DNA of 64,000 nt from Hermatobates lingyangjiaoensis (taxonomy: Eukaryota; Arthropoda; Insecta; Hemiptera; Hermatobatidae): NCBI GenBank assembly GCA_026182355.1, contig JAPFBL010000049.1, positions 5,663,001 to 5,727,000 on the forward strand, read 5' to 3'. Positions within the stretch are counted from its first letter, which is position 1, and the number at the start of each line of letters is the position of its first letter. Below the pieces are notes generated by a model. It ran no database searches. It had not been told where the DNA came from and was given only the letters and a program-made list of their open reading frames with translations. This document shows positions 35,201 through 46,539 of the stretch, one piece after another. Made by a program: the position numbers and the translations under genes.

Positions 35201-36480
35201 AAATAGTGATTTTAATAAATTAAAATGTGCTTTAGAGAATAAGACGCAATGATTTTAGACACCAGTATATTGGATAATGAGATAGGACCTTAAGACAGCG
35301 ATTTAAAGTGCATATAGTTCATATAATATAATTCATGACTTTATTAAAGAAGAAGTAAACGAAAGAAATGGTCAAATTTTTAAAACAATAAAAATGTATT
35401 TTTTCAGAAAAATGTAAAAATCTTGATCTATGATTACATGTGAATGGTATTGAGGAGGCAAAAATCATTATGTTGTAAATTAGTTCGGTATTTTTTTTTA
35501 CTTACAGCAAACTTAAGTGCAGGCTTCTCCAGATTTGTTACAATGTAATACGATTTGGTACAAATAAAACGAAAACTTTATAAAACGGAATCCATAAAAT
35601 TAAATAATGCCAGTAAAACAAAGCTCCTCTTATCAAAGTGTAAACTGGGTGAAAAGAAATTTTTAAAATTGTTGAATTCAATACAACTTAAGAATCATAG
35701 GTCTCTATTTAGTATGTAAATAATTATTCACGCAGAATGAAGTCCCTTCATTTCCCGCCAACAGTACATAATGCGCATGTCTTTTCTATCGTATGATTAT
35801 TTCGACCAATCATTGGCTCTCATTTTTTCACCTCATTTTAATTTTTAATTGCGTTTCTATTCGACATCAATGTTATTTGTAACATTTTGAAATTAATTCA
35901 AATGTGATCTTATTGAGAAATTTAGTTTAATATCTGTGTTTAAAAGAGTACATTCATTGAAATATTTAGTTTAATATATGTTTTAAATATGAGTTTACGT
36001 TGATTAAATGACAATGCAAGAATACAGAAGGTATTGAATATCATAAGGTCAGTGGAAATATTGTATTAATTTTCTTTTCAATATTACAAGTGCATTAATT
36101 GTTTTTTAGACTATCTACGCTATTAACATCATTTATATTATTTTTAAACCATTCTTGTTTTGCTAATTCTTCTATAAGTCTGTGTAATTTATATTTATTT
36201 ACACTTCACCAGGAAAATAAAATACTTAATTAACACCATGTACATAATGCAAAAGTTCACCTATTGAGTTTTGAATAATACTGAATTAATATGATTATTA
36301 GTATAAGATAATTCAAGAAACGTATTTTAATATCTTAGAAAACATTTATTTAGTTTATTAGTTATACCTATTCTTCATAATTTGCTTTAGTAATTTCTGG
36401 CCTTAAACAATGCTATCTCAATTTTTTCTCTTATTCTGTATTGTTATTTTTAAATTATTTACTTTATTACTATGAATGGA
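35201..36480. other. AT-rich tract with one U end
   Basis: At 35500-35535 tacttacagcaaactt and gcaggcttctccagattt mark another reversed U 5' end. Nothing else is recognised. Confidence 0.45.
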
Positions 36481-36700
36481 AGCTGTATTTGACATCATAC
36501 AAAGAATTCAAACTCTGTGGCTAGAAGAGGTAGAAACCCTCGATCACATTATATCTGTATTCGATCAATCATATCAGAATGGACAAAGATTTCTATCAGA
36601 TCTTACCTAAAGCTATAGAAGTGACGAATACTTCTCTATTTACAATTATAAGGGTCATTAATGAACATAAAATCTGATGTTAAATTGAGTTAGAACAATG
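36480..36700 (+). pseudogene. LINE C-terminal scrap
   Basis: The plus strand reads FYQILPKAIEVTNTSLFTII and R-V-I-N-E-H-K-I, which aligns with SYLKLTEMRDSSLETNVMFI and K-E-F-K-I at 38020-38110. Both resemble the end of Jockey-type LINE proteins. Frames change upstream. Confidence 0.45.
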
Positions 36701-36934
36701 GCATGCCAACAGTATGTCATATGTTGTTACAACAGTATGACTGCAGAGCCTACGAGTCCGATGAGTTTCGGAAGTCATTGTTATCATTGTCAATGTCATT
36801 ATCATAAATCATTGTTATCAGATGTCATGTTCACGATTCTAATAACTAATAAAGCGATTACAGTCAAATTAACATTGCGATTACAAATGACACATACTGA
36901 TTAAATGTAGAGAGCACAAAACATCAGTTAGTGG

Positions 36935-36991
36935 TTAATGAGTTTCTTATTATGTTTTCTTATAGTAAAGTTGAGTGTAGGCCACTCCAGA
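36935..36991 (-). repeat. Family U 5'-end fragment
   Basis: cttatagtaaagttgagtg followed by taggccactccag stops at 36991, the same end point as other U copies. Confidence 0.65.
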
Positions 36992-37102
36992 TTTTTAAGG
37001 TTTAACATTAGATATTTTATAATATTTTAAACAACTAATACAATTATGAAATGTACAGCCAATAAAATTCATAAAATTGCATATAAAAAACTGAATCAAC
37101 GA

Positions 37103-37143
37103 TCACACTGGCGATCGTCGTAAATTATATGATGATCACCAGT
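37103..37143. repeat. Imperfect hairpin
   Basis: cacactggcgatcgtc and gatgatcaccagtgtg pair at 14 of 16 positions around a short AT loop. No known function; possibly a remnant of a small inverted-repeat element. Confidence 0.55.
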
Positions 37144-37429
37144 GTGAGCGATGGTTGTCCAGGAATTATGTTTCAATAAATAATAATGCAGCACCCTTCA
37201 ACACAACTAATTATTGGATATAGAGTTTTTTATTTTATGTTTAAGAATTTATTTCTTCTTAAGAACCCCCATTATGTAAATCGAACCTCGTTGCAACAGC
37301 AAATCAAGATAACCTGTCCCAAGATTGTTGTTTAATAAAACAGAAAAAAATTGATGTGTAAGGGAATATTTTTTGCTTGCTTCTTATTTATAGGAAAAGC
37401 TCAAGATAGACTTCTTAAAATCGATAAAT

Positions 37430-38130
37430 TAGTTCTAACATATAGATGAATTAATTCACAAACTGTAGAATTGAATACTTAGTTTTATAGAATAATAATT
37501 TGAATAAGGACTAGATCTACCACAATTGAAATTGTAAACACTACAAACTGCTATCAGGGAGGGGTGCTATAGTTACTATTGTAGTGATTATTTGTGGTTG
37601 ACTCACTAGATACTCCAAGTGACGATGGTTATGATATGCAAGATAATGTAGATAAGTTTGTTATTAAAAGAAAAGGAAGGCTTGATGGTGCTGCCTTTCA
37701 GATTGTTTAAAGATGGGTAAAACAGAAAAAGGTTCGATATAAATCCAGTTACAACCTTTAAATGAGTCGTACACCTAAGGTCCTTGTGCATTTCTCAAGG
37801 AGAAAAAAGTGATTAATCTAGAGCAACTCTAGATATGGATATAGAAAGATTTAAAAATAAATGTCGAAAGGTTCCTAACTATTGATTATGTGAGCTGTAA
37901 TTAATATCTTACAATTAAAGTATGTGATATATGTAGCCTTTGTCCAGAAAAGGTTTATCTAGAAAACCTTTGGGCACATTCTATCTGAATGCAAGACAGT
38001 CCATTGAAGAGTATACAAATCTTTGACAAATCATACCTAAAACTAACAGAAATGAGGGATAGTTCTCTAGAGACAAATGTAATGTTCATTAAAGAATTTA
38101 AAATCTCATGTTGCATTTGAAAACATCAAT
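37430..38130 (+). pseudogene. LINE reverse transcriptase to C-terminus, degenerate
   Basis: At 37614-37800 the plus strand reads DDGYDMQDNVDKFVIKRKGR, L-D-G-A-A-F-Q-I-V and RWVKQKKVRYKSS, the same block as the YVDD segment at 5560-5680 (here YVDD has become NVDK). At 38020-38110 it reads the C-terminal block given for 36480-36700. The middle is degraded, and the element is inactive. Confidence 0.55.
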
Positions 38131-38565
38131 AGGACAGGTATATATGACAGGTATGGCTAAGGAGTGTTCATGTTCGATGAGTTCCAGACCCTTAGTAAAA
38201 TAATACTTTTAACATATCAGATTGATCAGTGGTTTTTTGTTTATTATAATTGATAAAAATTTAATCATATCGCATGTGAACGGATAATATATTATTAAAT
38301 TTAAAACTGTTGGACCTAAAAGTCTTATTGACACGTCAAAATAGAATAAAATATTCAAATATATCCTGGTAGACTTTAGAATTGAAATTGAAACTAGTGA
38401 AAATGTACTACCAAATATTGGTGCCTATAGTCTATTACTCAATGACAAAATTATCGATTATTAGCCATTGATAGGAACATGGAATAAATGGGAGAGATAC
38501 GTCTAAAATATCTACAGCCCTAACAAGTCTTTTAAGAGATTGCACAAGCATTTATGTTACCATAG

Positions 38566-39150
38566 ACTTTTAAAGTTTCCAGATTGGTTACCTTACAAAA
38601 CAGTTTATTGTCAAAGAGGTGCTTGTCACTGATTTGGACTCAGTCCAAATTTTCATTACATGTTCAAAGCACCTCATGTACCAGCCTTTCATTGTACCAG
38701 GGGATTTTAAAGTACTACCGTGGCTGCAAACCTGATTCAGGCCATGTTGAATATAAAGAATTGGGAAATATACTTTACACATTGACAAGTTAATATTCAT
38801 CAATATTTGTAAGAGGATAGGAAACTAATGAGTTCCTCCCAACAATATTACCTGACTTTATTATATTGAACCTTCAAGATTTTGGGTGTTCTAGTGTAGA
38901 AAAGTTGTGAAGATTTCAACTAGAATGTTTATTTCACAAACTACGAGTATTTGCAGCCAAAGTGCTATGTAGTTTGGAAAATTGTCTCATGTCGAGTGAA
39001 TGGTACATTGAAAATATCTTCACTATTCATTTGACAAACTCTGTGGAAGCAAGAATGATGAGCTTTATCCCTAGTAGGACATACGAACTGTGTGTTGAAG
39101 AGCTCACTAAATCTGAATTCTCTGCTTTTCTCATTGAAGTGACTGTGTAA
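38566..39150 (+). pseudogene. Unassigned coding-like stretch in two segments
   Basis: After an acceptor-like tttccag (38574-38580) the frame IGYLTKQFIVKEVLVTDLDS, FITCSKHLMYQPF and VPGDFKVLPWLQT is open to a TGA near 38730. A second open stretch at 38911-39150 (80 codons) reads LRVFAAKVLCSLENCLMSSE, WYIENIFTIHLTNSVEARMM and SRTYELCVEELTKSEFSAFL, ending TAA. Composition is protein-like and balanced, unlike chance ORFs here. I do not recognise the family. It could be a decayed transposon protein or a retrocopied host gene. Confidence 0.35.
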
Positions 39151-39159
39151 AGTATATAC

Positions 39160-39880
39160 ATTATGATGTTACTCTGCATATACCATTGAGATGCTGACCA
39201 TTCTATTAAAGAAAAACGTATATGTTGGTCTCCAAACCGTAAACAATTAGATGATACTAATTGTAGTTGTACGTAGTTGGTTGTAAATTACAGAAATATT
39301 TGTTAAATATCATTTCTTGAGAGTATTTATTATCGTTATCAAATAAGATGGAAAATTAAGAGGAAAATAAGAGAGAAATTTGTTCAAAAATTTTATTAGG
39401 TGAATTCTTCAAATCACTGTTGATAGATTCTTCATCTGTTATCCTCGTCTAGGACTAACTTTTGAAGCGCCAATAATGTGTCAATGGAACCGGTCCCTGT
39501 CCAAGGGTCATTTTGTTTAATATCCTTTTCTCGCCAACTAGTGAACTATTAGTCATGTGACAAGTCTGCAAACATCCGAAGCGGACGATTCTTTTATTTA
39601 TTTTTGCATTTCTGGAAAAGCATACAATTTTACTATTAACGCATATTTTACCTGATAATATTTATGGTACTTCACTTGTATAACAGTGATGATGAAATAA
39701 TATTGGAGAAAATAAGACGATGTGAATAAGTTTGTTTAATTTATTAAACAAAAAAATAGTTACATGTGCATCATGCATCTAAAATGGTCCATTTTTTCTT
39801 CGCGTATTTCACATTAAATACATCCGTTCTGAGCGCCTTCGTTTTTTTTGTTCTTATATGAGTGTATATTTATGCAGTAC
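39160..39880. other. AT-rich tract, no feature recognised
   Basis: No coding or repeat signal was identified. Confidence 0.4.
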
Positions 39881-39889
39881 TGATGCGGT

Positions 39890-40142
39890 ATATCATTGAA
39901 TGGAAAATTATCAAGAATAATAACTTTTTCGAAATGGTTTCAAAATCTGCGTTTCAAGAATATCGAGGAAAGGTAATTTCCCTTCTGTAGCGTATTCGAA
40001 GGTGAATCAGAGTCCTGATGCTTCTTCAAGGTTTAAGCGTAACTGGGCTATTTAATCTGCGCTATCAGCTAAGACGAAAATATCATCAATATATCTGGCA
40101 TAGATGACAGGCTTTGTTGTTCTATAAAACATGTCTTTTTCT
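39890..40142 (-). mobile_element. PLE reverse transcriptase core, inverted piece
   Basis: The minus strand reads FYRTTKPVIYARYIDDIFVL, with the catalytic YIDD, then (after one stop) L-R-L-N-L-E-E-A-S-G-L, FTFEYATEGKLPFLDIL and K-P-F-R-K. The LPFLDI block that closes the PLE palm is intact. The piece faces the opposite way to the C-terminal part at 40160-40970 and stops exactly before it. Confidence 0.85.
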
Positions 40143-40159
40143 ATTCGACCGATCCTTGA

Positions 40160-40975
40160 AGAAATTCTGATATTCGGATATTCTGATAAACCAGGAAGCC
40201 GGTAAATTCAGCACAGAAGTTTACCGGAAACCTCAAACCCTGGTCTCTGTTTGAATGGCCAGAGCGAGTACCCAGAGAGATAAGGATGTCTATGATTAAT
40301 GCTCACCCACTGTACAAACGGGACTCTCATACACAGCGAAATTGACAAGTGTACACAAGTCCTTGTCAATAATAGATTTTCGAACAAAGCAGTGCCCAAC
40401 GCAGTTAAAACATATCTGGAAAATATGTTTATATGGTGAGTAAACTACAGCTCTTTTATAAATCGTATATGAGCACTGAGGCCAAACGGGAAGAACGAGC
40501 TCTTAGAAAACCGATTAATAATAATGTTGAACCAACTAACGAAGGTGACTCACTGAACATCACCATCTATTACAATAGTAAAAGGACCAAAAACTTGCTG
40601 GTTTCTAACCGTCCGAGAGTTGACATCCCAGACCTCAATCGTAGTCAACTAGTGTACCAATACAATTACACCTCAGGAAACTGCGCTATAGGTACATCGG
40701 GATTACTACGACGAAACTCTCAAGACGTCTGACTCTCCATCTCATGTTAAGGCAGAATATGGTTGAGGGTACAACCATCCTACATGCTAATAGTGATTTT
40801 AATAGACATAAAATCCTAGAAGCACTCATTAAAGATATGTTACCTAGTTCAAATGTAAAAAATAATGACTTTAAAGCAATACCTGGTTTTAAGAATATTG
40901 ATAATGGTTTTAAATTAGTAAGAAAGGAGGGCGATGGCCGCGTTAGGTTGAGTTGAAGGGCCATGTGTTTTTGTT
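40160..40975 (+). mobile_element. PLE RT end, linker and GIY-YIG endonuclease
   Basis: The plus strand continues the same protein: KFSTEVYRKP (after LPFLDI in PLEs), then degenerate frames to an open part at 40433. That part has NITIYYNSKRTKNLLVSNRP, RVDIPDLNRSQLVYQYNYTS and G-N-C-A-I-G. A frame change leads to YIGITTTKLSRRLTLHL, so the endonuclease reads VYQYN...YIG. The last open part (40744-40956) contains S-D-F-N-R-H-K-I-L-E-A-L and ends at TGA 40956. At least two frame changes and several stops. Confidence 0.85.
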
Positions 40976-41400
40976 GACCCGCACTCACCCCTACTCCATC
41001 CCTACCACCAACTTTCACTGACACATAGAATAACAGTATTCAGTTGGCATTTAAACGCCTATGTAGTATGTAATCTGTATATTTAGTTAATGTAAGTAGT
41101 TTAAGAACCTATCGATGACTCGCGGGGCTGAAAGCTTGTCGTATTAGTTTAGTTTAGTTTAGTAGATAATTAAATATAGATATTTTTGGTCAAGTGTTTT
41201 TTAGTGTTCTAGCCTCTGAATGTCTTTTGCTAGCTTGTTTTGGCAATTATCACCATCACAAAGGAAGATCGTGAGGAAAATAGAAGCTATAAGTAAAAAC
41301 GTCGTGAATGCAGAATGTACTATCAAATTCAATACGCTTAAAAGAGGACTTGCTGCCGAAATACGCTAATATATATATGTTGTTGATATCAAATCGGGGA
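40976..41400 (+). mobile_element. PLE 3' end joined to next PLE start
   Basis: After the endonuclease comes a leader-like stretch with a weak stem-loop at 41112-41135 (tcgatgac...gctgaaagcttg). It is close in sequence to the strong one at 18935-18962. At 41260-41375 it runs into a degenerate N-terminus (V-V-N-A-E, then L-K-E-D-L-L-P-K-Y-A-N-I-Y) ending in a TA run. A C-terminus followed by an N-terminus in the same orientation indicates head-to-tail units sharing a terminal repeat. Confidence 0.6.
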
Positions 41401-41459
41401 ATATCTGACAACCAACCAGGCATGATTGGCTGGTAGAGCCAATAAACATTCAAAACATG

Positions 41460-42500
41460 CTTTTATTAAACATCTATAATTATTAATCGTTTTTTAAATA
41501 CCAAATTGGATTTTTTCTCATTTCAATTGTATGTTATTTGGCCAACTCCATAGTGGTAACGGGCAGACATACAAACAGGGAGTAGATATATGTTAGTTGT
41601 ATAATGTTAACAAAAGAAATTATTAACTGAAAAGAATGTTTACTGTATAATTGTTATTCAAAAAATATTTCTCGTCAGAAATGGAGTTTTTATTGAAAGA
41701 AATGGAAGAAGTGAGTAAGATTAATACACATTTATTTGTTGAGAGGTTATCTTGTTCATTAAGTAAAGAATGGATCATTACTGGAGGTGGAAGGATAGTT
41801 TGAGATGTTTGTATAAGTGGAGAGAGATCATTAACCAGGTGGCTGTAACGTAGTTATGAGAAGCAGCTAATGACCTATCATTACAAGATCTGACTTACAG
41901 TGAGTACCTCACTCTCTTACCACACTCTCTCTCTCCTTCCCCCCCCCCTCGCTTCAAGACCACTTTGTAAAAATCGAAATCATATTGACATTTGTACTCA
42001 TAACAAATCATTATCACAACAACAAAAATTATGTATTACATTGTCCAAAGCATTATAACAACTTTTTAACATTATATTCATTTGACTACCACCTTAAACA
42101 AGCCAACACAGAGATTTGCACTTTGCTTCAAAAAGTTTGGATGGCTAACACTCAACTCTTCTGTATGTAAACTTAAAATCAAAAATTAATGACATTCAAT
42201 TGAGTCTTGGTTTTATTTGATAGGGGTTATCGTGTAACATAATATCAACCTTCTTTGTAAAGCCTTTATGAAAGCTACAGGCAACAAAATTAATAATTTA
42301 ATTTGTTTTATTGTATTCATATCAATTTTATCAGTTATAACAATTAAAAGTATTGGTTTAGAACTATCTATTATAATGTCTGTGTTAATGAACTGATTGC
42401 TGTGGTTTAATCGGAACAGTAAGCACTGCACCTAAATCTGTCCTATTGTTTATTCTTGAGTCGATTCTAAATCAACTTTTGATTTTAAATCCTTTAATTG
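41460..42500. other. AT-rich tract, no feature recognised
   Basis: A poly-C/CT patch (41922-41950) is the only notable composition change. Confidence 0.4.
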
Positions 42501-42529
42501 ATTTCAAAATTGTTCCCAGAGATGTTCCG

Positions 42530-42830
42530 TTAACCTCTGATAAAGCGATGGGCGCATATTAACATAGAAGGAAGAAGTCTTGGAGACTTACATTCTTCCT
42601 TCTTGAGAAGGATTAAGGACAGGTTTGCCTGGGTTATAATCGACACTTCTCCTTTACCCAATATGTAAAGGAGAAATAATTTTTTCCAACAATATGTAAA
42701 GCATGCTGTAAAACTCAACAATAGTACCATCAAGCATTGCACTTCATATAATTACAAAACAATTTGGATATCATAACCTTGGTTATTTAGAGTATCCAGT
42801 AAACCTTCCACAACTAATTATCACAAGAAA
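42530..42830 (-). pseudogene. LINE reverse transcriptase remnant
   Basis: The minus strand from 42830 reads E-G-L-L-D-T-L-N-N-Q-G-Y-D-I-Q, aligned with the block before YVDD at 5680. It then reads VLQHALHIVGKNYFSFTYWV, K-E-K-C-R-L and F-S-R-R-K-N-V-S-L-Q-D, the segment after the YxDD block in Jockey-type LINEs. YxDD itself is lost, and stops interrupt. Confidence 0.55.
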
Positions 42831-42839
42831 GTGGACCAC

Positions 42840-44570
42840 ACTACCACACTTCTTAGAAGACTATCTGCAGTAGTCGCGGTTGCAGTTGTGGTAGTTTTAT
42901 ACGTGCTGTTATTTATTCGTTAGAGCGTCCATTCTGTAGTGTCCGAATTAGTACAGCTATATATGACGGATGATCCTATCAAAAGCTCCTTTATTCCTCT
43001 GATAGGTATAGTACCTCTTATGAAGATGCTTAGTTACTAAAGACCTCACATGTTACTGCAGAAGGAATTAAGAACTCTTATTTTTAGTGTAACACTGCTT
43101 TATAAATGTTTGAAAAAATTTACCTTAACTCATAATTTTTCTTCATCTTCAAAGTAAAGGGTTAATCAGTATATTGATAATATAACTATATACCTCTCGG
43201 GTATCTAAAAATTATTTAGAAAACGTTTAATACTACTAGAAAAATTGTACTTACCAAAAATAAAGCACCGTAAAAAAATATTTTTAGATGATGAAAGATT
43301 TTTATACATGAAAGTTTCCAAATCTATCAATGAGATATTTTTAGATGAGACTTGAGCATCTATCTAGAAATCTGTGAATTCTTCATAGGACAGAGAGTAC
43401 TTTGAAAGTGATTCATTAAAAAATAATACAGAGTAAAATTCAATAGGCAGAATAAAAGATAACATGAATTAAATAAAATTAGTAATTAGAATTTTGCAAA
43501 TGATGACAAAAATAATTCTTAAAGGTAATGACACTTACTGGGCAAAAATGTAATTATGTTTCCAGGATTAACAGCAATAACCTTTATATGTGATTTTAAT
43601 GTTAACAATGCCGCATATTTCATACATTTCAAAATCATAACAAAATTAATTTTGGTTCTCAAAGAACAGTTGTTATGTATCAACATCTAAACAATATTAG
43701 CAACTACCCCTCGCTAGAATTTCAACAGCATTAAAAAACTCCATTGTATTCTTTCTTTTTCAAATTCTGATGAAGACGGTTCATGGTTTAATAATATAAT
43801 ATGTTCTTAAATTTTCTGATATTATTTATATTTGGTGCTATTTTCAATATATATCTTATTTTTTTATGAATTAATGAAATAAAAATTATTTAAGTATTTA
43901 CTTCATTATATTTATTGAGTGAAGAAATTTACTTTCAGTTAAGGAAGTAGTGAAGTCAATGCTAACTCTGAAAGTCAATTTTTAGTTTCTTAAAAGACCA
44001 AAACCTTCCAACTCCAATGGTAAATTCAGATCAAAGGGTAAATTTCCTCTAAAACAGCATTTATTTTTGGACGATATGTCCAACTTTTCAGTTAATTTAC
44101 TTCAGCAAACATTAATAGAGTTAAATTCATGAAGAAGGTTCTTTGATGAAAACATCATTCAATCACTGTTAAATTCTCATGAATAATTACAAGAAATTTT
44201 ATATTTTTATAAAGCTAATTCTTTTAATACTAAAAAAATAATTAACGTAAAAATATTCAATCAATAGAGATGTAATTATATTAAACTTATAAAACATTGT
44301 GCGTGTGTGTGTGTGTGTTTCCATTTCGCATTCTGTACAAGAATACATACTATATCCACTTGGAATTTAAAATTGATTTATCAATCAATAATCATATTCA
44401 GAACTGTGGGACATGTTATACGGGAGTGTAACATGTTCTCATCAGGGTATGACATTTGTATTGAAGGTGCTGTAAACAGAGAGTTAAAGTGAACACAAAA
44501 AATCATGTGTGACTTTACTAGTGATATTTTATTAGTGGTGTTAATTTATGTTAACACTTTAATATATATA
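42840..44570. other. AT-rich tract, mostly unrecognised
   Basis: At 43767-43795 ctgatgaagacggttcatgg resembles the PLE stem-loop motif, but the stem cannot form. A 10-unit GT run lies at 44298-44318. No gene. Confidence 0.4.
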
Positions 44571-44597
44571 TCTATCTACCCATATATATATATGAAT

Positions 44598-44774
44598 GAT
44601 CAAACCACAATATGAAATGGGAAAAAATGATACTAAAAACTTTCAACCACAACAAGAGGTCTTCGTCACAGTCAAACACAAAACTCACTTGTGTTATTGA
44701 CTCTGACGAAGACTGCTTGTTGTGGTTGAAAGATCTTAGTCTTTATTCCCTATTTCATATTGTGGTTTGATCAT
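44598..44774. repeat. Palindromic pair of PLE terminal units
   Basis: atgatcaaaccacaatatga (44598) is mirrored by tcatattgtggtttgatcat (44774). Each half carries the stem-loop (minus 44640-44669, plus 44703-44732: ctgacga, gactgc...gtggt, tgaaag). The turn is about 44670-44700. Confidence 0.75.
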
Positions 44775-44996
44775 CGATTCTTATTTCACGTGTTTATGTG
44801 ATATCTTGTTTTATGTATACATATATAATATATATATTGTAAACAGGAAAACGATCCAAAAGGACAACAAAAGTTTCACGGTGAATCACAAACACACTTA
44901 TTGTCTCTAATTTTCGGCTGAACCGTCATCAGGAGAGTTGAGAGAGGGACACCAAGCGCACTTGTGAAGTGACGGTTGGAGAACAACAGTGTTGGG
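44697..44996 (+). mobile_element. PLE terminal unit, first of a direct pair
   Basis: About 300 bp repeated at 45678-45989. Starts ttgactctgacgaagactgc and ends aacagtgttg. The right side carries a minus-strand stem-loop (44911-44932) with the exact core CTGATGA, then cGG/CCg and GAAAA. A short TA run lies in the middle. Confidence 0.7.
44911..44932 (-). ncRNA. Hammerhead-like motif with exact CTGATGA core
   Basis: On the minus strand: CTGATGA, C, GG, TTCAG, CC, GAAAA. Both invariant core strings of a hammerhead (CUGAUGA and GAAA) flank a short stem II. A matching cleavage site and stems I/III were not convincingly identified. Confidence 0.4.
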
Positions 44997-45623
44997 CATT
45001 ATATATTATATTCTGAAAAAGTTTGATATTGTCTTTACTTATAGTAAAGTTGAGTGTAGGCCACTCCAGCATTTTTATTTCTTGTTGGCTACAACCTAGA
45101 ATCCTCACAACTGCATAAATATTTTTTTAACATTTTTTTTAATTGAATACACATAGAAAATATTAACTTTAACTTCACATGTCTTCGCCTGACTTGGTTA
45201 GTCACACATCGCAGAATTTCTTTCCAATTAACTTCTTTTTCCACTTTACTCGGTGCCATTCTATTGGTTTGATATTGTATATTATTGTAATGTGTAAAAT
45301 TTTTGGAAGAAAATCTATAATATGATATGACTCTTATTAGGAAAATTTATTGAACATTTTCCCTCTCAAATCCCTGCGGAATATTTGCAATATTGAAACT
45401 TTGAAGAAAGGCAAATTATGGAAAACTCTTAAGCTTTCATCAAGTTCATCGAAAAACAAACTAAATTGACTTTTCGTCCAATTTGTTCGATATTATTCAG
45501 TAAATTATATAGTTTTTTACTCAATGTTCTAAGTATAGACTCATTTTAATAAGTATTCCCAGTGTTGCAACTTTTTTATTTTTTCGTGAGAAGATCAAGT
45601 CTTAATAGTAGTTTATTTGCATG
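44997..45623. repeat. Left arm of 3-kb inverted duplication
   Basis: Reverse complement of 47438-48062 with few differences (for example gtcttaatagtagttta at 45600 against taaactactattaagac at 47438). Its first 80 bases are a reversed U 5' end (to 45078). The left edge is cut by the PLE unit that ends in agtgttg. Confidence 0.85.
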
Positions 45624-45677
45624 GTCATAACATTCATGTCCAGTTATGATCAGTCACAATATTACATGGTCATATTA

Positions 45678-45989
45678 TTGACTCTGACGAAGACTGCTTG
45701 TTGTGGTTGAAAGATCTTTTTTCCCCGATTTCGGATTGTGGTTTTATCATCGATTCTTATATCACGTGTTTATGTGATATCTTGTTTTATGTATACATAT
45801 ATATACATATATTGTAAACAGGAAAACGATCCAAAAGGACAACAAACGTTTCACAGTGAATCACAAACACAGACCTAATGAACAAACACACTTGCTGTCT
45901 CTAATTTTCGGTTGAACCGTCATCAGGAGAATTTAGATTGGGACACCAAGCGCACTTGTGAAGCGACGATTGGAGACGAACAGTGTTGT
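45678..45989 (+). mobile_element. PLE terminal unit, second of a direct pair
   Basis: Direct copy of 44697-44996 ending at the same agtgttg. The plus stem-loop is at 45684-45713 and the minus stem-loop at 45905-45926 (CTGATGA, CGGTT/AACCG, AAAA). It differs by an extra ~20 bp (cagacctaatgaac...) near 45866. Confidence 0.7.
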
Positions 45990-46004
45990 CCAATTACCAA
46001 TTGG

Positions 46005-46065
46005 TTGTTAACAAGTTTTATATTATGTTTTCTTATTGTAAAGTCAAGTTTAGACCATTTCAGGT
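46005..46065 (-). repeat. Family U 5'-end fragment
   Basis: caattggttgttaacaag and then tcttattgtaaagtcaag; ends at accatttcagg, the usual U end point with substitutions. Confidence 0.5.
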
Positions 46066-46539
46066 TTTTTTTTACAAGAACTGATTGATTATCAAAATTT
46101 AAAACAAATTGTCTAATTGTTCTTGTTGTAGTATGGCCACAAGAGCCCACCCCATTTTATCATAAGTCTTCCTCCCATTAGGATAGATCAGTAATGTTGA
46201 ATCAGCATACTTTATATATTCTATAATAGTATAGGATATTATAGAAGTGGAAAAGTCTAATTATAAAACTTAACATATGGTTTTAAACTCTCAAGATTTC
46301 AGCCTAAAGAATGTTTTACATTAGTAAAATATATTCACTCAAATATATCTTGAGGTTTAATCTCAATGGGTAAATCAATAAACAGTTCTTGTTTTTTATT
46401 AATTTTTAATTCATTTCTTTTCAAGGCTTTACATATATAAACCATATATTATTAAACAAATGAATGATTAGTTTTAAAGAATTCTTAAGACTTTTCTCGG
46501 TATCCACCAATAAACAACAGATTACAGCTCACTGATTTA

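Noticed and set aside
41141..41162. Telomere-like tagtttagtttagtttag repeat
   Set aside because: Only a few units, and the motif is not a standard telomere repeat. It lies in the leader of a PLE.
43767..43795. Another PLE stem-loop copy (ctgatgaagacgg...)
   Set aside because: The 5' core fits but the second half of the stem and the GAAA are missing.
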